Shown: positions 1 to 12,322, counted from the first letter of the stretch. The stretch is 64,000 bases of DNA from Nocardia sp. NBC_01329 (GCF_035956715.1 NZ_CP108381.1:868001-932000), one strand, 5' to 3'. Notes: a model not told the origin generated them from the sequence alone. Numbers and translations are program-made.

Positions 1-689
1 CGGTGGACGCGGACAAGGACCAGTCCTATGTCCTGGCGGTGCTGACCGCCGAACAGTTGTCGCGGGCGATGTTCCCAGTGGGCGATACCCCGAAGCCGCA
101 GATCCGGGCCGAAGCCGCCGACCGTGGTCTGGCCGTCGCCGACAAGCCGGACAGCCACGACATCTGCTTCATCCCCTCCGGGGACACCCGCGCCTTCCTC
201 GGCGCCAAGATCGGTATCCGGCCCGGCGCCATCGTGGACTCCGCGGGTGCGGAACTGGGCCGGCACGAGGGCGTGCACGGGTTCACCATCGGACAGCGCA
301 AGGGTCTGGGCCTGCCGGGCCCCGGCCCCGACGGCAAACCCCGCTACGTCACCGATATCGATCCGAACTCGGGCACGGTCCGAGTCGGGTCCGCCGACGA
401 TCTGCAGGTGTGGTCGATCGAGGCCGATCGGGCGGTCTGGACCAGCGGCGCGGCTCCCGAGGAGCCGATCGATTGTGTCGTGCAGGTCCGGGCGCACGGT
501 GGAACCGCACCCGCGACCGCCGCGGCGGTGGGCGACGGGCTCACGGTACGGCTGCACGAACCGCTCAGCGGTGTCGCGCGGGGCCAGGCCGTGGTCCTGT
601 ACCGTCCCGAATCCGCCGGGGACGCGGTGCTCGGCAGCGGCACCATCACCGCGACCGCGCGCACTGCTCCGGCGGGCGCGTCACGATGA
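1..689 (+). CDS. mnmA: tRNA-specific 2-thiouridylase MnmA, 5' truncated by window
   Basis: C-terminal 228 residues of the enzyme that thiolates U34 of Lys/Glu/Gln tRNAs using ATP and a relayed persulfide. Visible are DKDQSYVL near the start, DSHDICFIP with the persulfide-forming cysteine (visible residue 55), [14 protein letters not shown], and the C-terminal beta-barrel. The PP-loop ATPase part and the start codon lie upstream of the window. The TGA overlaps the next ATG (ATGA), so the following MetE-like gene is probably co-translated, matching the trmU neighbourhood in mycobacteria. Confidence 0.95.
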   Translation, partial: VDADKDQSYVLAVLTAEQLSRAMFPVGDTPKPQIRAEAADRGLAVADKPDSHDICFIPSGDTRAFLGAKIGIRPGAIVDSAGAELGRHEGVHGFTIGQRKGLGLPGPGPDGKPRYVTDIDPNSGTVRVGSADDLQVWSIEADRAVWTSGAAPEEPIDCVVQVRAHGGTAPATAAAVGDGLTVRLHEPLSGVARGQAVVLYRPESAGDAVLGSGTITATARTAPAGASR

Positions 690-1720
690 TGTCGGCCGGA
701 TTTCCGGCCGGGGCGGCGACGGGGGTCGGGTCGTGGCCGGGGACCGATCCCCGGGAAGCCGCGGCCGTGATCGTGGGCGAACTGACCGAACTGCCGCATC
801 TGGTGGAGCTGCCGGCCCGCGGGGTGGGCGCGGATATGGTCGGGCGCGCGTCGGCACTGCTTGTGGATATGCGCTTGGACACCACTCCGCGCGGATACCG
901 ACTGGCCGACCGACCCGGCTCGGCCTCACGACGCGCGAACGACCTGCTGCGCACCGATCTGGACGCGCTGCAGGAAGCCTGGGAGAACGCCGGACTGCGC
1001 GGAGCCGGGCGGACGGTGAAGGTCCAGGCCGCCGGGCCGCTGACACTCGCCGCCCAGGTGGAGCTGGCCGGTGGGCACCGGGTACTGACCGACCGGGGCG
1101 CTGTTCGGGATCTGGCGGAATCGCTGGCCGAGGGTTTGGCGACCCATATCGCGGAGGTCGCGGCGCGGCTCGAAGCCGAGGTCGTGCTGCAACTCGACGA
1201 ACCGTCGCTGAGCGCGGTGCTGTCCGGTTCGCTACGCGGGGCGAGCGTGCTGAACACGATCGCGGCGGTACCGGAGCCCGAAGCGCTGGCGATCCTCGAT
1301 ACGGTGCTCGGACATCAGCGAGTGCCCGCGGTGGTGCACAGTTGTGCGAGCCCGCCGCCACTGGCCTTCCTGGGCCGCACCTCGGCGGTCGCGCTGGGGT
1401 TCGATCTCGCCACGGTCTCCGGCACCGCGGGCCTGGACGCACTGGGCGAGGCGCTGGACCACGGCAAACACCTGATCCTCGGACTCGTTCCCACCACCGC
1501 ACCGGCCACCCCGGTGACGTGGCGTGAGATCGCCGAACCGGGCGCGCGCCTGGTCGATCGACTCGGATTTTCCCGCGCCGAACTGGCGCGACGGGTGACG
1601 GTCAGCCCCGCGTGCGGATTGGCCGGCGCCCCGGCGAGCTGGGCACGCGATGCCCTGCGTCTGGCCAACCAGACCGCGCAGGCCTTCGCGCAGGATCCGG
1701 AGTCGCTTGTCGCGGGGTGA
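686..1720 (+). CDS. MetE C-terminal-domain-like protein (Rv3015c type)
   Basis: 344-residue stand-alone UROD/MetE-fold protein corresponding to the C-terminal half of cobalamin-independent methionine synthase. The Zn-site elements are present: His-x-Cys in VVHSCASP (near residue 218) and a second Cys in VSPACGL (near residue 308). The N-terminal MetE domain is absent. The start at 686 overlaps the mnmA stop (ATGA), and the order mnmA / this gene / ligA matches M. tuberculosis. The substrate is unknown; methyl transfer to a thiol is inferred from the retained metal ligands. It is unlikely to be full methionine synthase. Confidence 0.85.
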   Translation: MMSAGFPAGAATGVGSWPGTDPREAAAVIVGELTELPHLVELPARGVGADMVGRASALLVDMRLDTTPRGYRLADRPGSASRRANDLLRTDLDALQEAWENAGLRGAGRTVKVQAAGPLTLAAQVELAGGHRVLTDRGAVRDLAESLAEGLATHIAEVAARLEAEVVLQLDEPSLSAVLSGSLRGASVLNTIAAVPEPEALAILDTVLGHQRVPAVVHSCASPPPLAFLGRTSAVALGFDLATVSGTAGLDALGEALDHGKHLILGLVPTTAPATPVTWREIAEPGARLVDRLGFSRAELARRVTVSPACGLAGAPASWARDALRLANQTAQAFAQDPESLVAG

Positions 1721-4126
<2,406 letters not shown>

Positions 4127-4196
4127 CGCGCGGCCGGGACACGACCGGGGAGTCCCGGTCCTGCGCCATCGGGACCGTACACGGCAGGATGGCGGA

Positions 4197-5444
4197 ATGT
4201 TGCGCAGTTTTCGGGTGTCCAACCACAAATCGCTGGCCGATCTGCAGGAGTTGCGGTTGACCCGCGGCGCGGCCACGCCGGTGGCTGTGCCGGTGACCGC
4301 GATACACGGTGGTCCGGCCGCCGGTAAATCGAATCTGGTCGACGCCCTGAGGCATATGCGGGACGCGGTACTGAACTCGGTGACCGGCTGGGACCCCTAC
4401 GCCGGTCCGGTGCGGTTCCCGCACCTGGCGCTGCCCGGGCAACCCACCGACTTCGAGGCGGTATTCGTCGCCGAAGGTATTCCCTACACCTATGGTTTCC
4501 GGTTGGACGCCGCCGATGTCGCGGCCGAATGGCTCTACTGCCATCCGCGGTCCCGTAAGCGGATCGTCTTCGAACGTGAGGGGGAGACCGTCCGGGTCGG
4601 GCCGATGTTCGAACCGGCGCGGTTCGGGATCACCGCGCTGGTACCGCTGGTGCGACCCAACGCGCTGCTGCTGAGTCTTGCGGGCCAGATGTATTCGGAG
4701 GCGCTGGTTCCGGCCTACCGATGGTTCGAGACCATGCTCGAGGTGCCGGCCGATACCGGTGATATCGAATCGACGGAGCTGCGATTGGGCTCGCATCTGT
4801 CGCGCTCCACCGAGAACGCCGCCCGCCTGCTGACCCTGCTGCAATCCGCGGATCTGGGGATCACCGATCTGCTCATCGCGCAGAACGATCCGGGCTACGC
4901 AGACTATCTGCGCGACCTCGACGCCGATATCGCCGTACTGGGCGAACAGATCGATCGGGCGGCCGGGTCGGCGGCCTATGCCGCGCAACTGGAACAGGAC
5001 AGCGGTGTGAACGCCACTCAGCTCGGCCGCGAACTGACCAATATGCGCAATGCCCGCGACGCGCTCTACGCGCGCATGGTGGCGCGGCGCGGTGTCGGTC
5101 TGCGGCTGGTGCACACCGGTGTGGAGCCGGTTTTCACCCTCGCCGAGGAATCCTCGGCGACTCGGGCCCTGCTGCGGTTGCTACCGGTACTGCTCGACGC
5201 TCTCGACGCGGGGAAAGTGCTCGTGGTCGACGATATCGGTGCGCGATCGACGGTGGAGGAGACCGACCGTCTCGTGCAGCTGTTCCAGAACCCGGAAACC
5301 AATACGCGTGGTGCGCAACTGGTGTACACCACCGGGGACCGGGCGTTGGTGGATCGTGGTAACGGCCGTTCCGCGCGGACCCGCAGCAGTGTCTGGGCAG
5401 TCCGGCGCTCCGAGGCCGGTACCAGCACACTCACGGTGTCCTGA
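4197..5444 (+). CDS. COG1106-like AAA ATPase with degenerate catalytic motifs
   Basis: 415-residue SMC/ABC-type ATPase of the AAA15 (RloA/OLD-like) class. The N-terminus has the FRVSNHKSL entry motif and a good Walker A (GGPAAGKS, residues 38-45). The C-terminal half aligns by pattern with the signature/Walker B/H-loop block, but the signature position reads SSAT (usually S-D/E-G-T), Walker B reads VLVVDDIG (usually DE), and the switch His is replaced (VYTTGDRA, usually TTH). ATP binding is plausible; hydrolysis is doubtful. No nuclease partner (RloB/TOPRIM) is adjacent. It sits between ligA and the gat genes, so it may be a housekeeping adaptation rather than defence. Confidence 0.75.
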   Translation: MLRSFRVSNHKSLADLQELRLTRGAATPVAVPVTAIHGGPAAGKSNLVDALRHMRDAVLNSVTGWDPYAGPVRFPHLALPGQPTDFEAVFVAEGIPYTYGFRLDAADVAAEWLYCHPRSRKRIVFEREGETVRVGPMFEPARFGITALVPLVRPNALLLSLAGQMYSEALVPAYRWFETMLEVPADTGDIESTELRLGSHLSRSTENAARLLTLLQSADLGITDLLIAQNDPGYADYLRDLDADIAVLGEQIDRAAGSAAYAAQLEQDSGVNATQLGRELTNMRNARDALYARMVARRGVGLRLVHTGVEPVFTLAEESSATRALLRLLPVLLDALDAGKVLVVDDIGARSTVEETDRLVQLFQNPETNTRGAQLVYTTGDRALVDRGNGRSARTRSSVWAVRRSEAGTSTLTVS

Positions 5445-5453
5445 GTGTGCGGA

Positions 5454-5483
5454 ACCCGGCCGTCGGCGGCGCGGCGGCCGGGT
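5454..5483. terminator. GC-rich stem-loop between convergent genes
   Basis: ACCCGGCCG ... CGGCCGGGT (9-bp stem) lies just after the ATPase stop and before the convergent small membrane protein gene. There is no U tract, so it is only a possible terminator. Confidence 0.4.
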
Positions 5484-5490
5484 CACCGGT

Positions 5491-5724
5491 CTACTTGCTG
5501 GGTTCCGGAAGGGCACATCCCATCTTCGGGTTGAGGCCGACGTAGTTGAGCGGACCGGCCACCACGGTCACCGCCAGCGTCGCGAAGTGGGAGCACTGCT
5601 CCGGTGGATCATTGAAGTATCCCCGTTGCCACGCGGCGATGATCCCCGCCACGAACCAGACCAGTACTACGAGGCTTGCTATTCGGCTACCCATTGCACC
5701 TGCTCGAATCGAAGATTCCGGCAT
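5491..5724 (-). CDS. small conserved membrane protein
   Basis: About 77 residues from ATG 5724 (AAGGAAG ribosome site 9 nt upstream); an alternative ATG at 5694 gives 67 residues. It has one N-terminal transmembrane helix (IASLVVLVWFVAGIIAAW) followed by WQRGYF, a single Cys, a second hydrophobic stretch with AGPLNYVG and a C-terminal PxPSK tail. This pattern recurs in small uncharacterised actinobacterial membrane proteins. Function unknown. It converges with the upstream ATPase gene. Confidence 0.7.
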   Translation of the reverse strand: MPESSIRAGAMGSRIASLVVLVWFVAGIIAAWQRGYFNDPPEQCSHFATLAVTVVAGPLNYVGLNPKMGCALPEPSK

Positions 5725-5983
5725 GACGTTCGCTTCCTTCCATGTCGGTGGATGTGAAATACCCCGTCCCGCACGACTCATGCGCGGGGTGTCCGGTCTC
5801 GCAGAAGTGATGGTTACCGGCGGCGAGGACCGAATTTTCATCGCCGCAGGGCTATTCGGGGCGTAGAAGTCACCGGGAGATCGCCGTACACGGTGGGCCC
5901 GTCACGGCGGGCCGCCCGGCCCGGGAACCGCCGCTGCCGAGAGTCTCGGCGACTGCGGTATCGCCGGGGCCTAGCATGGAGGA

Positions 5984-6319
5984 ATGTTCGAACTGGCGAT
6001 GCTGGCGATCATGGTGGCCGCACTCGCGGGAATGCTCGTCCTGGTGTTCCGGGGGCGGCGGGGTGGACGCATGCCCGCAGACGCGGAGATCGGTTCGCTC
6101 TACCTGACAGGGGTGAGCCCGCGACCGGAGGCATTGGGCGAACAGTTCGTCACCGTCACCGGGAATCTGTCCGGGCCGTCCGAGCCGGGGAAGGTGGTCT
6201 ACGGGCGGATGGTCTGGGATGCCGCGTACTGGCCGTCGATCGGGGATACGCTCACCGTCGCCTACCCGCCGGGTAAACCGGACAGGTGGCGGATCCTGGA
6301 GCCGGGTACGCGGCAGTAG
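5984..6319 (+). CDS. small single-pass membrane protein, unknown function
   Basis: 111 residues: an N-terminal transmembrane helix (residues 3-22), a basic RGRRGGR stop-transfer segment, then a short soluble beta-rich domain. A TAGCAT -10-like box lies exactly 6 nt before the ATG, so transcription probably starts at or next to the start codon (leaderless). It converges with the ACT protein gene. I do not recognise the family. Confidence 0.6.
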   Translation: MFELAMLAIMVAALAGMLVLVFRGRRGGRMPADAEIGSLYLTGVSPRPEALGEQFVTVTGNLSGPSEPGKVVYGRMVWDAAYWPSIGDTLTVAYPPGKPDRWRILEPGTRQ

Positions 6320-6374
6320 TCCCGGCGCGGAGCATGGACTTGCGAAGCATGGACTACTGCCCGATCGAAGACGG

Positions 6375-7025
6375 TCAGCCCAGGACGGTGGCGACGATCC
6401 CGGCGAGATAGCCCAGGCGCGCGATCTCCGAAGGGCGGAAATCCGGTCCGCCGGGACGGCCGAGCAGCAGGGCCTTACTGGACGGTCCCAGTGGTGCTGC
6501 CGCCAGTTTGGTATCCATATCGCGCCAGATCTCGGGGACCCAGCCGGCATTCCCGTCGAGGGCGATCGGTTTCTGCAGAGGCATCCATGGCACCGACGCC
6601 GCTTGGGTCTGCGGTGCGCTCGGACTGCCGACCACCCGGTAGGCGCCCTGGGCGCCCATATCGAGGACCGTGCTCCAGCCGACCCGGAGAACCCGCGGCG
6701 CACCGTCGACCAGCACCTGGAGCCGGTCGTCGCGGGCGTTGGCGACATTGTCGATGAGTTCGAGTTCCCGATGGGTGTCGAGCACCCCCGAGTAGGGCCG
6801 GATGGAATCGACACGCACGTCGCCGAGTGATTCCGCGGCGGTGATCAGGGTGTCGGGAAGTGCGTTCGGGGCGATTTCCACCACCAGATCGTCGACCGCG
6901 AATCCCGCGCCGCGCTCGACCACATCCAGTGAAAGGATGTCGGCGCCGACGGTTCCCAGGGCTACAGCTAGCGACCCGAGGCTTCCCGGACGATCCGGAA
7001 GTTGCACGCGGAGCAGATAAGACAC
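6375..7025 (-). CDS. ACT-domain amino-acid-binding protein (Rv3013 type)
   Basis: 216 residues from GTG 7025, with AAGGAAAGGG upstream. The N-terminus reads [19 protein letters not shown], the classic ACT ligand-binding turn (DRPGSL), and continues with a second ACT-like repeat. The C-terminal region ([11 protein letters not shown] onward) is a regulatory or degenerate domain of unknown role. M. tuberculosis has the same gene on the strand opposite to gatC, as here. It is probably a sensor of a small metabolite, possibly an amino acid; the ligand is unknown. Confidence 0.85.
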   Translation of the reverse strand: MSYLLRVQLPDRPGSLGSLAVALGTVGADILSLDVVERGAGFAVDDLVVEIAPNALPDTLITAAESLGDVRVDSIRPYSGVLDTHRELELIDNVANARDDRLQVLVDGAPRVLRVGWSTVLDMGAQGAYRVVGSPSAPQTQAASVPWMPLQKPIALDGNAGWVPEIWRDMDTKLAAAPLGPSSKALLLGRPGGPDFRPSEIARLGYLAGIVATVLG

Positions 7026-7351
7026 GTGCGTTTCCCTTTCCTTCTGCGGCCGAGGCTATCAACGGATACCCGGTCTGCCCATCCTTACACCCATTGTCGA
7101 GGGTTATCGACTCGAATTGTGCGCGCCGCCGGGCCCGCACAGGTGGCGAATGGTGTGAAATGCGTAACTTTCTAATTGTCTGTGAGTTTGCGGGAGGTCT
7201 GCCACGACGCCGGGGGCAGGGTGCCGCGGACCGGTCCACCGAGTCTCGGTGGCCGCCCGCACGGGCTGCCGGGCGAGCCGGTCCGGCCACACCATTAGGC
7301 TGTTCGGTGCTTGTGATCCGCAGTCCACACTATCGCCGAAAGGAGTTCGCG

Positions 7352-7651
7352 GTGACCGCCATCTCCCGCGACGAGGTCGCACACCTCGCCCGGCTGTCCC
7401 GGCTCGCCCTGTCCGAGGACGAACTCGATCAGTTCGCCGGACAGCTGGATTCGATCCTCAGCCATGTGCGGACCATCTCCGAGGTGGCCGCCGCCGATGT
7501 TCCGGCCACTTCGTCGCCGGATCCGGTGACGAACGTGACCCGCGCCGACGAGGTACGTCCCGGGCTCACCCCGGGCCAGGCATTGTCCGGGGCACCCGCC
7601 GCCGAGGACCAGCGTTTCCTGGTCCCGCAGATCCTGGGAGAGGGCGAATGA
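7352..7651 (+). CDS. gatC: Asp/Glu-tRNA(Asn/Gln) amidotransferase subunit C
   Basis: 99 residues. GatC wraps the GatA-GatB interface and stabilises the transamidation complex that converts Glu-tRNA(Gln) and Asp-tRNA(Asn). The sequence has the family pattern [21 protein letters not shown] and the C-terminal [11 protein letters not shown]...FLVPQIL. The GTG start at 7352 is preceded by AAAGGAG at the right distance. It overlaps gatA by ATGA, so the two are translationally coupled. Confidence 0.95.
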   Translation: MTAISRDEVAHLARLSRLALSEDELDQFAGQLDSILSHVRTISEVAAADVPATSSPDPVTNVTRADEVRPGLTPGQALSGAPAAEDQRFLVPQILGEGE

Positions 7652-9126
7652 GCGCGAGCGAACTGACCCGGCTCGGCGCGGCCGATCTCGCGGCCCGGAT
7701 CCACGGCGGCGAGGTGTCCTCGGTGGAGGTGACCCGGGCGCATCTGGACCGGATCGCCGAGGTGGACGGCGAATACCATGCCTTCCTGCACGTCGCGGGG
7801 GAGCAGGCGCTCGCAGCCGCGGCTGAGGTGGACACCGCGCTCGCCGCCGGGAAAACGCCGGCCTCACCGCTGGCCGGGGTGCCGCTGGCTCTCAAGGACG
7901 TGTTCACCACGACCGATATGCCCACCACCTGCGCGTCGAAGATCCTCGAGGACTGGGTGGCGCCCTACGACGCCACCCTGACCACTCGTCTGCGCGCCGC
8001 CGGTATCCCGATTCTGGGCAAGACCAATATGGACGAGTTCGCGATGGGCTCGTCCACCGAGAACTCCGCGTACGGGCCCACCCGCAACCCGTGGGACACC
8101 ACTCGTATCCCCGGTGGCTCCGGCGGCGGTTCGGCGGCGGCTCTCGCGTCTTACCAGGCGCCGCTGGCCATCGGTACCGACACCGGCGGTTCGATCCGGC
8201 AACCGGCCGCGGTCACCGCGACCGTCGGTACGAAACCCACCTACGGGACCGTATCCCGGTACGGACTCGTCGCCTGCGCGTCCTCGCTCGATCAGGGCGG
8301 TCCGTGCGGGCGGACGGTACTGGACACCGCGCTGCTGCACGAGGTGATCGCCGGACATGATCCGCGCGATTCCACCTCCCGCGATGTGGCGGTGCCGGCG
8401 GTGGTCGATGCCGCGCGCCTGGGCGCATCCGGTGATCTGCGCGGGGTGAAGATCGGCGTGGTCAAGGAACTGCATTCCGACAGCTATCAGCAGGGTGTGC
8501 TCGCGTCGTTCGATGCCGCTGTGGGTGTCCTGAAGGATCTCGGCGCCGAGGTGGTCGAGGTGTCCTGCCCGCATTTCGAATACGCGCTGGCCTCCTACTA
8601 TCTGATCCTGCCCAGCGAGGTCTCGTCCAACCTGGCCCGTTTCGATGCCATGCGCTACGGCCTGCGGGTCGGCGACGACGGCAACCACAGCGCCGAGCAG
8701 GTCATGGCCGCGACCCGGGCCGCCGGATTCGGTCCGGAGGTCAAACGGCGGATCATGATCGGCACCTACGCCCTCTCGGCGGGGTACTACGACGAGTACT
8801 ACGGTCAGGCGCTCAAGGTGCGTACTCTGATCGCGCGTGATTTCGACAAGGCCTACGAGCAGGTCGACGTGCTGGTCTCGCCGACGAGCCCGTTCACCCC
8901 GTGGAAGCTGGGTGAGAAGGTCGACGATCCGCTGGCCATGTACCTGTCGGACCTGTGCACCTTGCCCACCAACCTGGCCGGGCATCCGGCCATGTCGGTA
9001 CCGTCCGGGCTGAGCGGGGACGACGGGATGCCGGTCGGTCTGCAGATCATGGCGCCCGCGCTGGCCGATGACCGGTTGTACCGGGTCGGGGCGGCCTACG
9101 AGGCGGCGCGCGGCGATATCGCCTGA
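7648..9126 (+). CDS. gatA: Asp/Glu-tRNA(Asn/Gln) amidotransferase subunit A
   Basis: 492-residue amidase-signature enzyme that releases ammonia from glutamine for GatB. The Ser-cisSer-Lys triad is visible: Lys in LALKDVFTT (about residue 83), the glycine-rich [12 protein letters not shown] segment and the nucleophile in [10 protein letters not shown]. Full length. The start overlaps the gatC stop. gatB is 17 kb downstream, separated by accessory genes, as also occurs in mycobacteria (there less distant). Confidence 0.97.
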   Translation: MSASELTRLGAADLAARIHGGEVSSVEVTRAHLDRIAEVDGEYHAFLHVAGEQALAAAAEVDTALAAGKTPASPLAGVPLALKDVFTTTDMPTTCASKILEDWVAPYDATLTTRLRAAGIPILGKTNMDEFAMGSSTENSAYGPTRNPWDTTRIPGGSGGGSAAALASYQAPLAIGTDTGGSIRQPAAVTATVGTKPTYGTVSRYGLVACASSLDQGGPCGRTVLDTALLHEVIAGHDPRDSTSRDVAVPAVVDAARLGASGDLRGVKIGVVKELHSDSYQQGVLASFDAAVGVLKDLGAEVVEVSCPHFEYALASYYLILPSEVSSNLARFDAMRYGLRVGDDGNHSAEQVMAATRAAGFGPEVKRRIMIGTYALSAGYYDEYYGQALKVRTLIARDFDKAYEQVDVLVSPTSPFTPWKLGEKVDDPLAMYLSDLCTLPTNLAGHPAMSVPSGLSGDDGMPVGLQIMAPALADDRLYRVGAAYEAARGDIA

Positions 9127-9174
9127 CGCGAACGTGGGCCCGCCGGTGAGTCGGCGGGTTCGGTGCGAAACATT

Positions 9175-9210
9175 CGATGGCGGTGATCCGGGACCGGGTC
9201 ACCGCCATCG
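9175..9210 (+). terminator. hairpin downstream of gatA
   Basis: 12-bp perfect stem CGATGGCGGTGA / TCACCGCCATCG with a 12-nt loop, 48 nt after the gatA stop. The following bases are only weakly T-rich. It probably ends the gatCA transcript. Confidence 0.65.
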
Positions 9211-9285
9211 GTGTTCCTGCGCTGTGAGGTGCGTGCGGGGGCGGCCGGCCGCCGAGCCGGAACGGCCGTCGCCGTCGGCCTCGGA

Positions 9286-9729
9286 TCAGTGCGAGTGCAG
9301 GCGCTCGGCTTTCCGCTCGACCGCAGTTGTCATTCCGGGGAATCCTCGTTCGAAGCCGCGGCCGAACAGCAGCCCGACCACGGGGGACAGCCAGCCGTCG
9401 AGTTCGAAATGGGACTCGTAGCGGGTGCGGTCACCGCTCAGCGGAGTCAGGGTGTGTACGCGTTTGCTACGGAGCGCGCAGAGCGGGATGGGCTTCATGG
9501 AGTAGCTGAACTCCTGACCCGGGGTCACACTGCGGATCCATTCGCGCATCCGGATCGGCCGGGGCGCGAGCTGCTGGACCGTCATATCGATCGGCGCGCC
9601 CACCGTGAGTTCGGCCCGGCATCGGCTGATGAACGGATTCCAGTCGCCGTACCGGTCGAAATCGGTGAGTACCGACCACAGCACCTCGGCGGGGGCGTCC
9701 ACCTCGACCACATCGTCCACAACAAGCAC
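9286..9729 (-). CDS. SRPBCC-family lipid/hydrophobic-ligand-binding protein
   Basis: 147 residues from GTG 9729. The START/polyketide-cyclase-like fold is indicated by the N-terminus DVVEVDAPAEVLWSVLTDFDRYGDWNPF, which in this family precedes a ligand cavity, and by the C-terminal amphipathic helix. It is probably a carrier or cyclase-like protein for a hydrophobic ligand. It lies alone, convergent with gatA. A palindromic KstR-like box sits just upstream of the start, hinting at lipid/steroid-linked regulation. Confidence 0.8.
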   Translation of the reverse strand: MLVVDDVVEVDAPAEVLWSVLTDFDRYGDWNPFISRCRAELTVGAPIDMTVQQLAPRPIRMREWIRSVTPGQEFSYSMKPIPLCALRSKRVHTLTPLSGDRTRYESHFELDGWLSPVVGLLFGRGFERGFPGMTTAVERKAERLHSH

Positions 9730-9739
9730 ATCCCCAAAT

Positions 9740-9753
9740 TAGAACGTGTTTCA
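9740..9753. promoter_or_regulatory. KstR-like palindromic operator upstream of SRPBCC gene
   Basis: Read on the minus strand, TGAAACACGTTCTA fits the TnnAACnnGTTnnA pattern of the TetR-type sterol regulator KstR. It lies 10-24 nt upstream of the GTG start and overlaps the expected core promoter. Other TetR regulators bind similar AACACGTT cores, so the regulator is not certain. Confidence 0.45.
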
Positions 9754-9770
9754 CCTGGGGTCAACCGCGG

Positions 9771-10757
9771 TCAGCCGGAGCGCGTCGGCTGGGCCGGCGG
9801 GGTCGTCGGCGACAAATGCGGGCCCACCGGTAATGCCGGTTCGGCCGGGGCGCCCGTCACCCGGTTCACGAGACCGGGCAACCACCGAGCAGGCGGCAAG
9901 AACAGACCCGGTACCACCATCGGGCGGGGCAGACCCGGTACCACCGGGCGAGGTAGAGCCGGTATCACCGGGCGAGGTAGAGCCGGTACGCGTCCGGCTC
10001 GGACCGGCCCGGCCGGGACGGGGCCACCCGGGCCGGTGGTGCGCCGGATACGCCGATGCACCCGCCGGATACCGAAGACGAGTGCGACCAGCGCCGCCAC
10101 CCCGAGTGCCGTCGCGCGCAACAACCACGGCCGGGTCGGATGCTCGGTCGCCGCATGGGCCGCCACCTGGCTGAACGTCTCCACCACCGGGACCCCGAAG
10201 TGTTGCCGCCGGGAATTCAGGTCCACCGCGGTCGCCGCGATTCCGGCCAGTGTCTCGCAGCGGGTGCGCACCACCGGTTCGGTATGCGTTTCACAGGCCC
10301 GATGCATCCTGGTGCTCAGGGTCCGGTCCAGCGCCTGGCGGGCCCACGGCCCGAGCGGGGCACCGGTGCGGTCAGCGTAACGGAGCAGGTCGTATCCCAG
10401 GTCGTGTGCCATACAGGCCGTTTCGAACTCGGGCGGCAACTCGACCGGGGACGAACAACTGCCGTCGGGGGCAACGAGCACTCCCTGCCGGACGACCGGC
10501 TCGTAACCGATATAGGTCACGAAATCCCGGGGTATGGCCCCCGCCGCGTCCGCCACCGTGTCACCCGAGGTCAGATCCACCACCGCCAGACCGGCGGGCG
10601 CCGCGACCGAACCGTCGATACCGACGGCCTCGGAAGTCGGCGCCGGCACTGCGGTGATCACCAGACCGAACAGTGCGGCGCCGGTGAACGCCGGCAGCGA
10701 TACGCGCCGGAACCGGCGCCGCGGCCGGCGTGGGTGGTCATTACGGGGTGAAGCCAT
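9771..10757 (-). CDS. secreted phospholipase A2-like protein with C-terminal membrane anchor
   Basis: 328 residues from ATG 10757. It has a basic N-terminus and a hydrophobic signal/anchor (AFTGAALFGLVITAV). The PLA2-like domain carries CSSPVELPPEFETACMAHDLGYD, with the C-x3-HD-x2-Y catalytic helix pattern (His-Asp), and further cysteines. A transmembrane helix follows (ATALGVAALVALVFG), then a long Pro/Arg/Val-rich tail of degenerate PRPV-type repeats. It is the third gene of a minus-strand cassette, 125 bp after the alpha/beta hydrolase, and a paralogue of the 12315-13049 gene. Enzymatic activity is inferred from the motif only. Confidence 0.75.
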   Translation of the reverse strand: MASPRNDHPRRPRRRFRRVSLPAFTGAALFGLVITAVPAPTSEAVGIDGSVAAPAGLAVVDLTSGDTVADAAGAIPRDFVTYIGYEPVVRQGVLVAPDGSCSSPVELPPEFETACMAHDLGYDLLRYADRTGAPLGPWARQALDRTLSTRMHRACETHTEPVVRTRCETLAGIAATAVDLNSRRQHFGVPVVETFSQVAAHAATEHPTRPWLLRATALGVAALVALVFGIRRVHRRIRRTTGPGGPVPAGPVRAGRVPALPRPVIPALPRPVVPGLPRPMVVPGLFLPPARWLPGLVNRVTGAPAEPALPVGPHLSPTTPPAQPTRSG

Positions 10758-10882
10758 GGTGGGAAACCTTAAGCGGTAGATGGCTGTGGGTACGCACGGC
10801 AGGTATCGGTCCCGGTGCCCGGCGTCACCGGGACCGCCGCCCGCATCCGACCGGCAAACCGGCCGGGAAAGGGCGCCGCCGC

Positions 10883-12322
10883 CTACGCGGAGTCGCAGCC
10901 GGGGAGTGCTGTGCCCTGGTCGGTGTCGTAGCGGTGCCCGTGTCCCGGCGGTGCGCCGAGAGCGCCGAGCAGGTCCGCGGTGGTCTGCACGAAACTCGCC
11001 ACGGGCAGCCAGGGCGGGGTCGGCGCGTCGGGGCGGGCGGCGGTGAGGTCCGGCGGCCGCCACAGCAGGTCGAGTGACCAGTGCACGACGGGATCGGAGG
11101 CATTGGCCAGTACCGCGGTCCGTGCGCCCGGTTCGGGGCCCCCGCCGCCGGGCATCCCGGCCCATAGCGCCGAGCACACCCGGCGATTCTGCTCGGCCGC
11201 GCCGGCGAACACCGCGCTACCGCCGATCGCGCCGAGGCTCTGGCCGTACAGATGCAGACGTGGCGGATCCGCCATGGTGGCGATGTGCTGTTCGACGGCG
11301 GCCAGCAGCACGCGCGCCGACGTCGACGCGGAGTCGCGGCCGAATACGAAAGTGGCCCAGCTCGGCGCGTAGGAATATTGCAACGCGACCACCGCGACGT
11401 CCCCGCCGAACCGCCCGCCGAAACCGCGCAGCGCCCGCGCGTCCACCCAGCCCGATCCGGTGGGTACCGCGATCACCAGATGGGCGCGGTCGAACCCGCC
11501 GGCCCGGTCCAGTTCCCGGACGGCCAGCGCGGCGCGCGCCGCCGGATCCGGCGCCGAGCGCAGCCCGACGTAGACCCGGACCGCGCCCGGCGGCCCGGCA
11601 GTGACGAATCGCTGTCCCTCACGTCCCAGCGTCGACCAGCCCACCATCGATTCGGCGCTGCCGGACCGGGTGACCGTGACCGGCCGGACCAGACCCGGGT
11701 CGGCGGTGGCGTTCGCGGCGGCATAGGTCCGGTCACCCCAGCTCACCGCGGCGGGCACCGCGAACAGCGCCATCGGCAGACCCGCGACCACGGCCATCAC
11801 CAGGGCACGGGACCAACCGGCCCGCCGCAGCAACCGGCCGCACCCGCGGACGACCGTCACGATCACCGCGGACAGCAGGCTCGCGCCGAATGCCCACGAC
11901 GCCCAGTACCCCGGTCCGGCCGGGGCGACATCCATGGCGGTCCGCAGCGTGTCCTGCCAGCGACCGGCGTAGACCACCGCGCCGAGGACACCGGCGGCAG
12001 CGGTCCCGCACACCACTGCGCGGGTTCGTACCGTCGTCCGGGGGATGCGGCCGGCGGTGTGCCGGACCACGAACCGGGCAGACCACGCGAAGCCCAGGGT
12101 CACGACCACGGTCAGCGCGGTGAGGACGGATTGCGCGGTGGCGGTTCGGGGTAGCAGACCGGGTGCCAGCGAGACCATCGTCCCCGCGGTGACGGCGAGG
12201 GTGATCCCTACGGGTGGCAGGTGCCCCGGCCACCGGGACCGGATGGCGGCAGCGAGCCGGGTACGCATTCGGGATCGCGCCGTCACCGGGCCGGGCGCGG
12301 TGGCAGTGACGCTGTCAGGCAT
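10883..12322 (-). CDS. polytopic membrane alpha/beta hydrolase (Abhydrolase_9 type)
   Basis: 479 residues. The N-terminal half has about five transmembrane helices, starting with ITLAVTAGTMVSLAPGLLPRT. The C-terminal half is an alpha/beta hydrolase domain with the nucleophile elbow LYGQSLGAIGG and a conserved SPDLLWRPPD-like stretch near the end. This two-part architecture is typical of an actinobacterial family of membrane esterase/lipase-like proteins. The ATG at 12322 overlaps the stop of the upstream phospholipase-like gene by 8 bp, so the two are coupled. The substrate is unknown; location beside two PLA2-like proteins suggests envelope lipid turnover. Confidence 0.8.
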   Translation of the reverse strand: MPDSVTATAPGPVTARSRMRTRLAAAIRSRWPGHLPPVGITLAVTAGTMVSLAPGLLPRTATAQSVLTALTVVVTLGFAWSARFVVRHTAGRIPRTTVRTRAVVCGTAAAGVLGAVVYAGRWQDTLRTAMDVAPAGPGYWASWAFGASLLSAVIVTVVRGCGRLLRRAGWSRALVMAVVAGLPMALFAVPAAVSWGDRTYAAANATADPGLVRPVTVTRSGSAESMVGWSTLGREGQRFVTAGPPGAVRVYVGLRSAPDPAARAALAVRELDRAGGFDRAHLVIAVPTGSGWVDARALRGFGGRFGGDVAVVALQYSYAPSWATFVFGRDSASTSARVLLAAVEQHIATMADPPRLHLYGQSLGAIGGSAVFAGAAEQNRRVCSALWAGMPGGGGPEPGARTAVLANASDPVVHWSLDLLWRPPDLTAARPDAPTPPWLPVASFVQTTADLLGALGAPPGHGHRYDTDQGTALPGCDSA

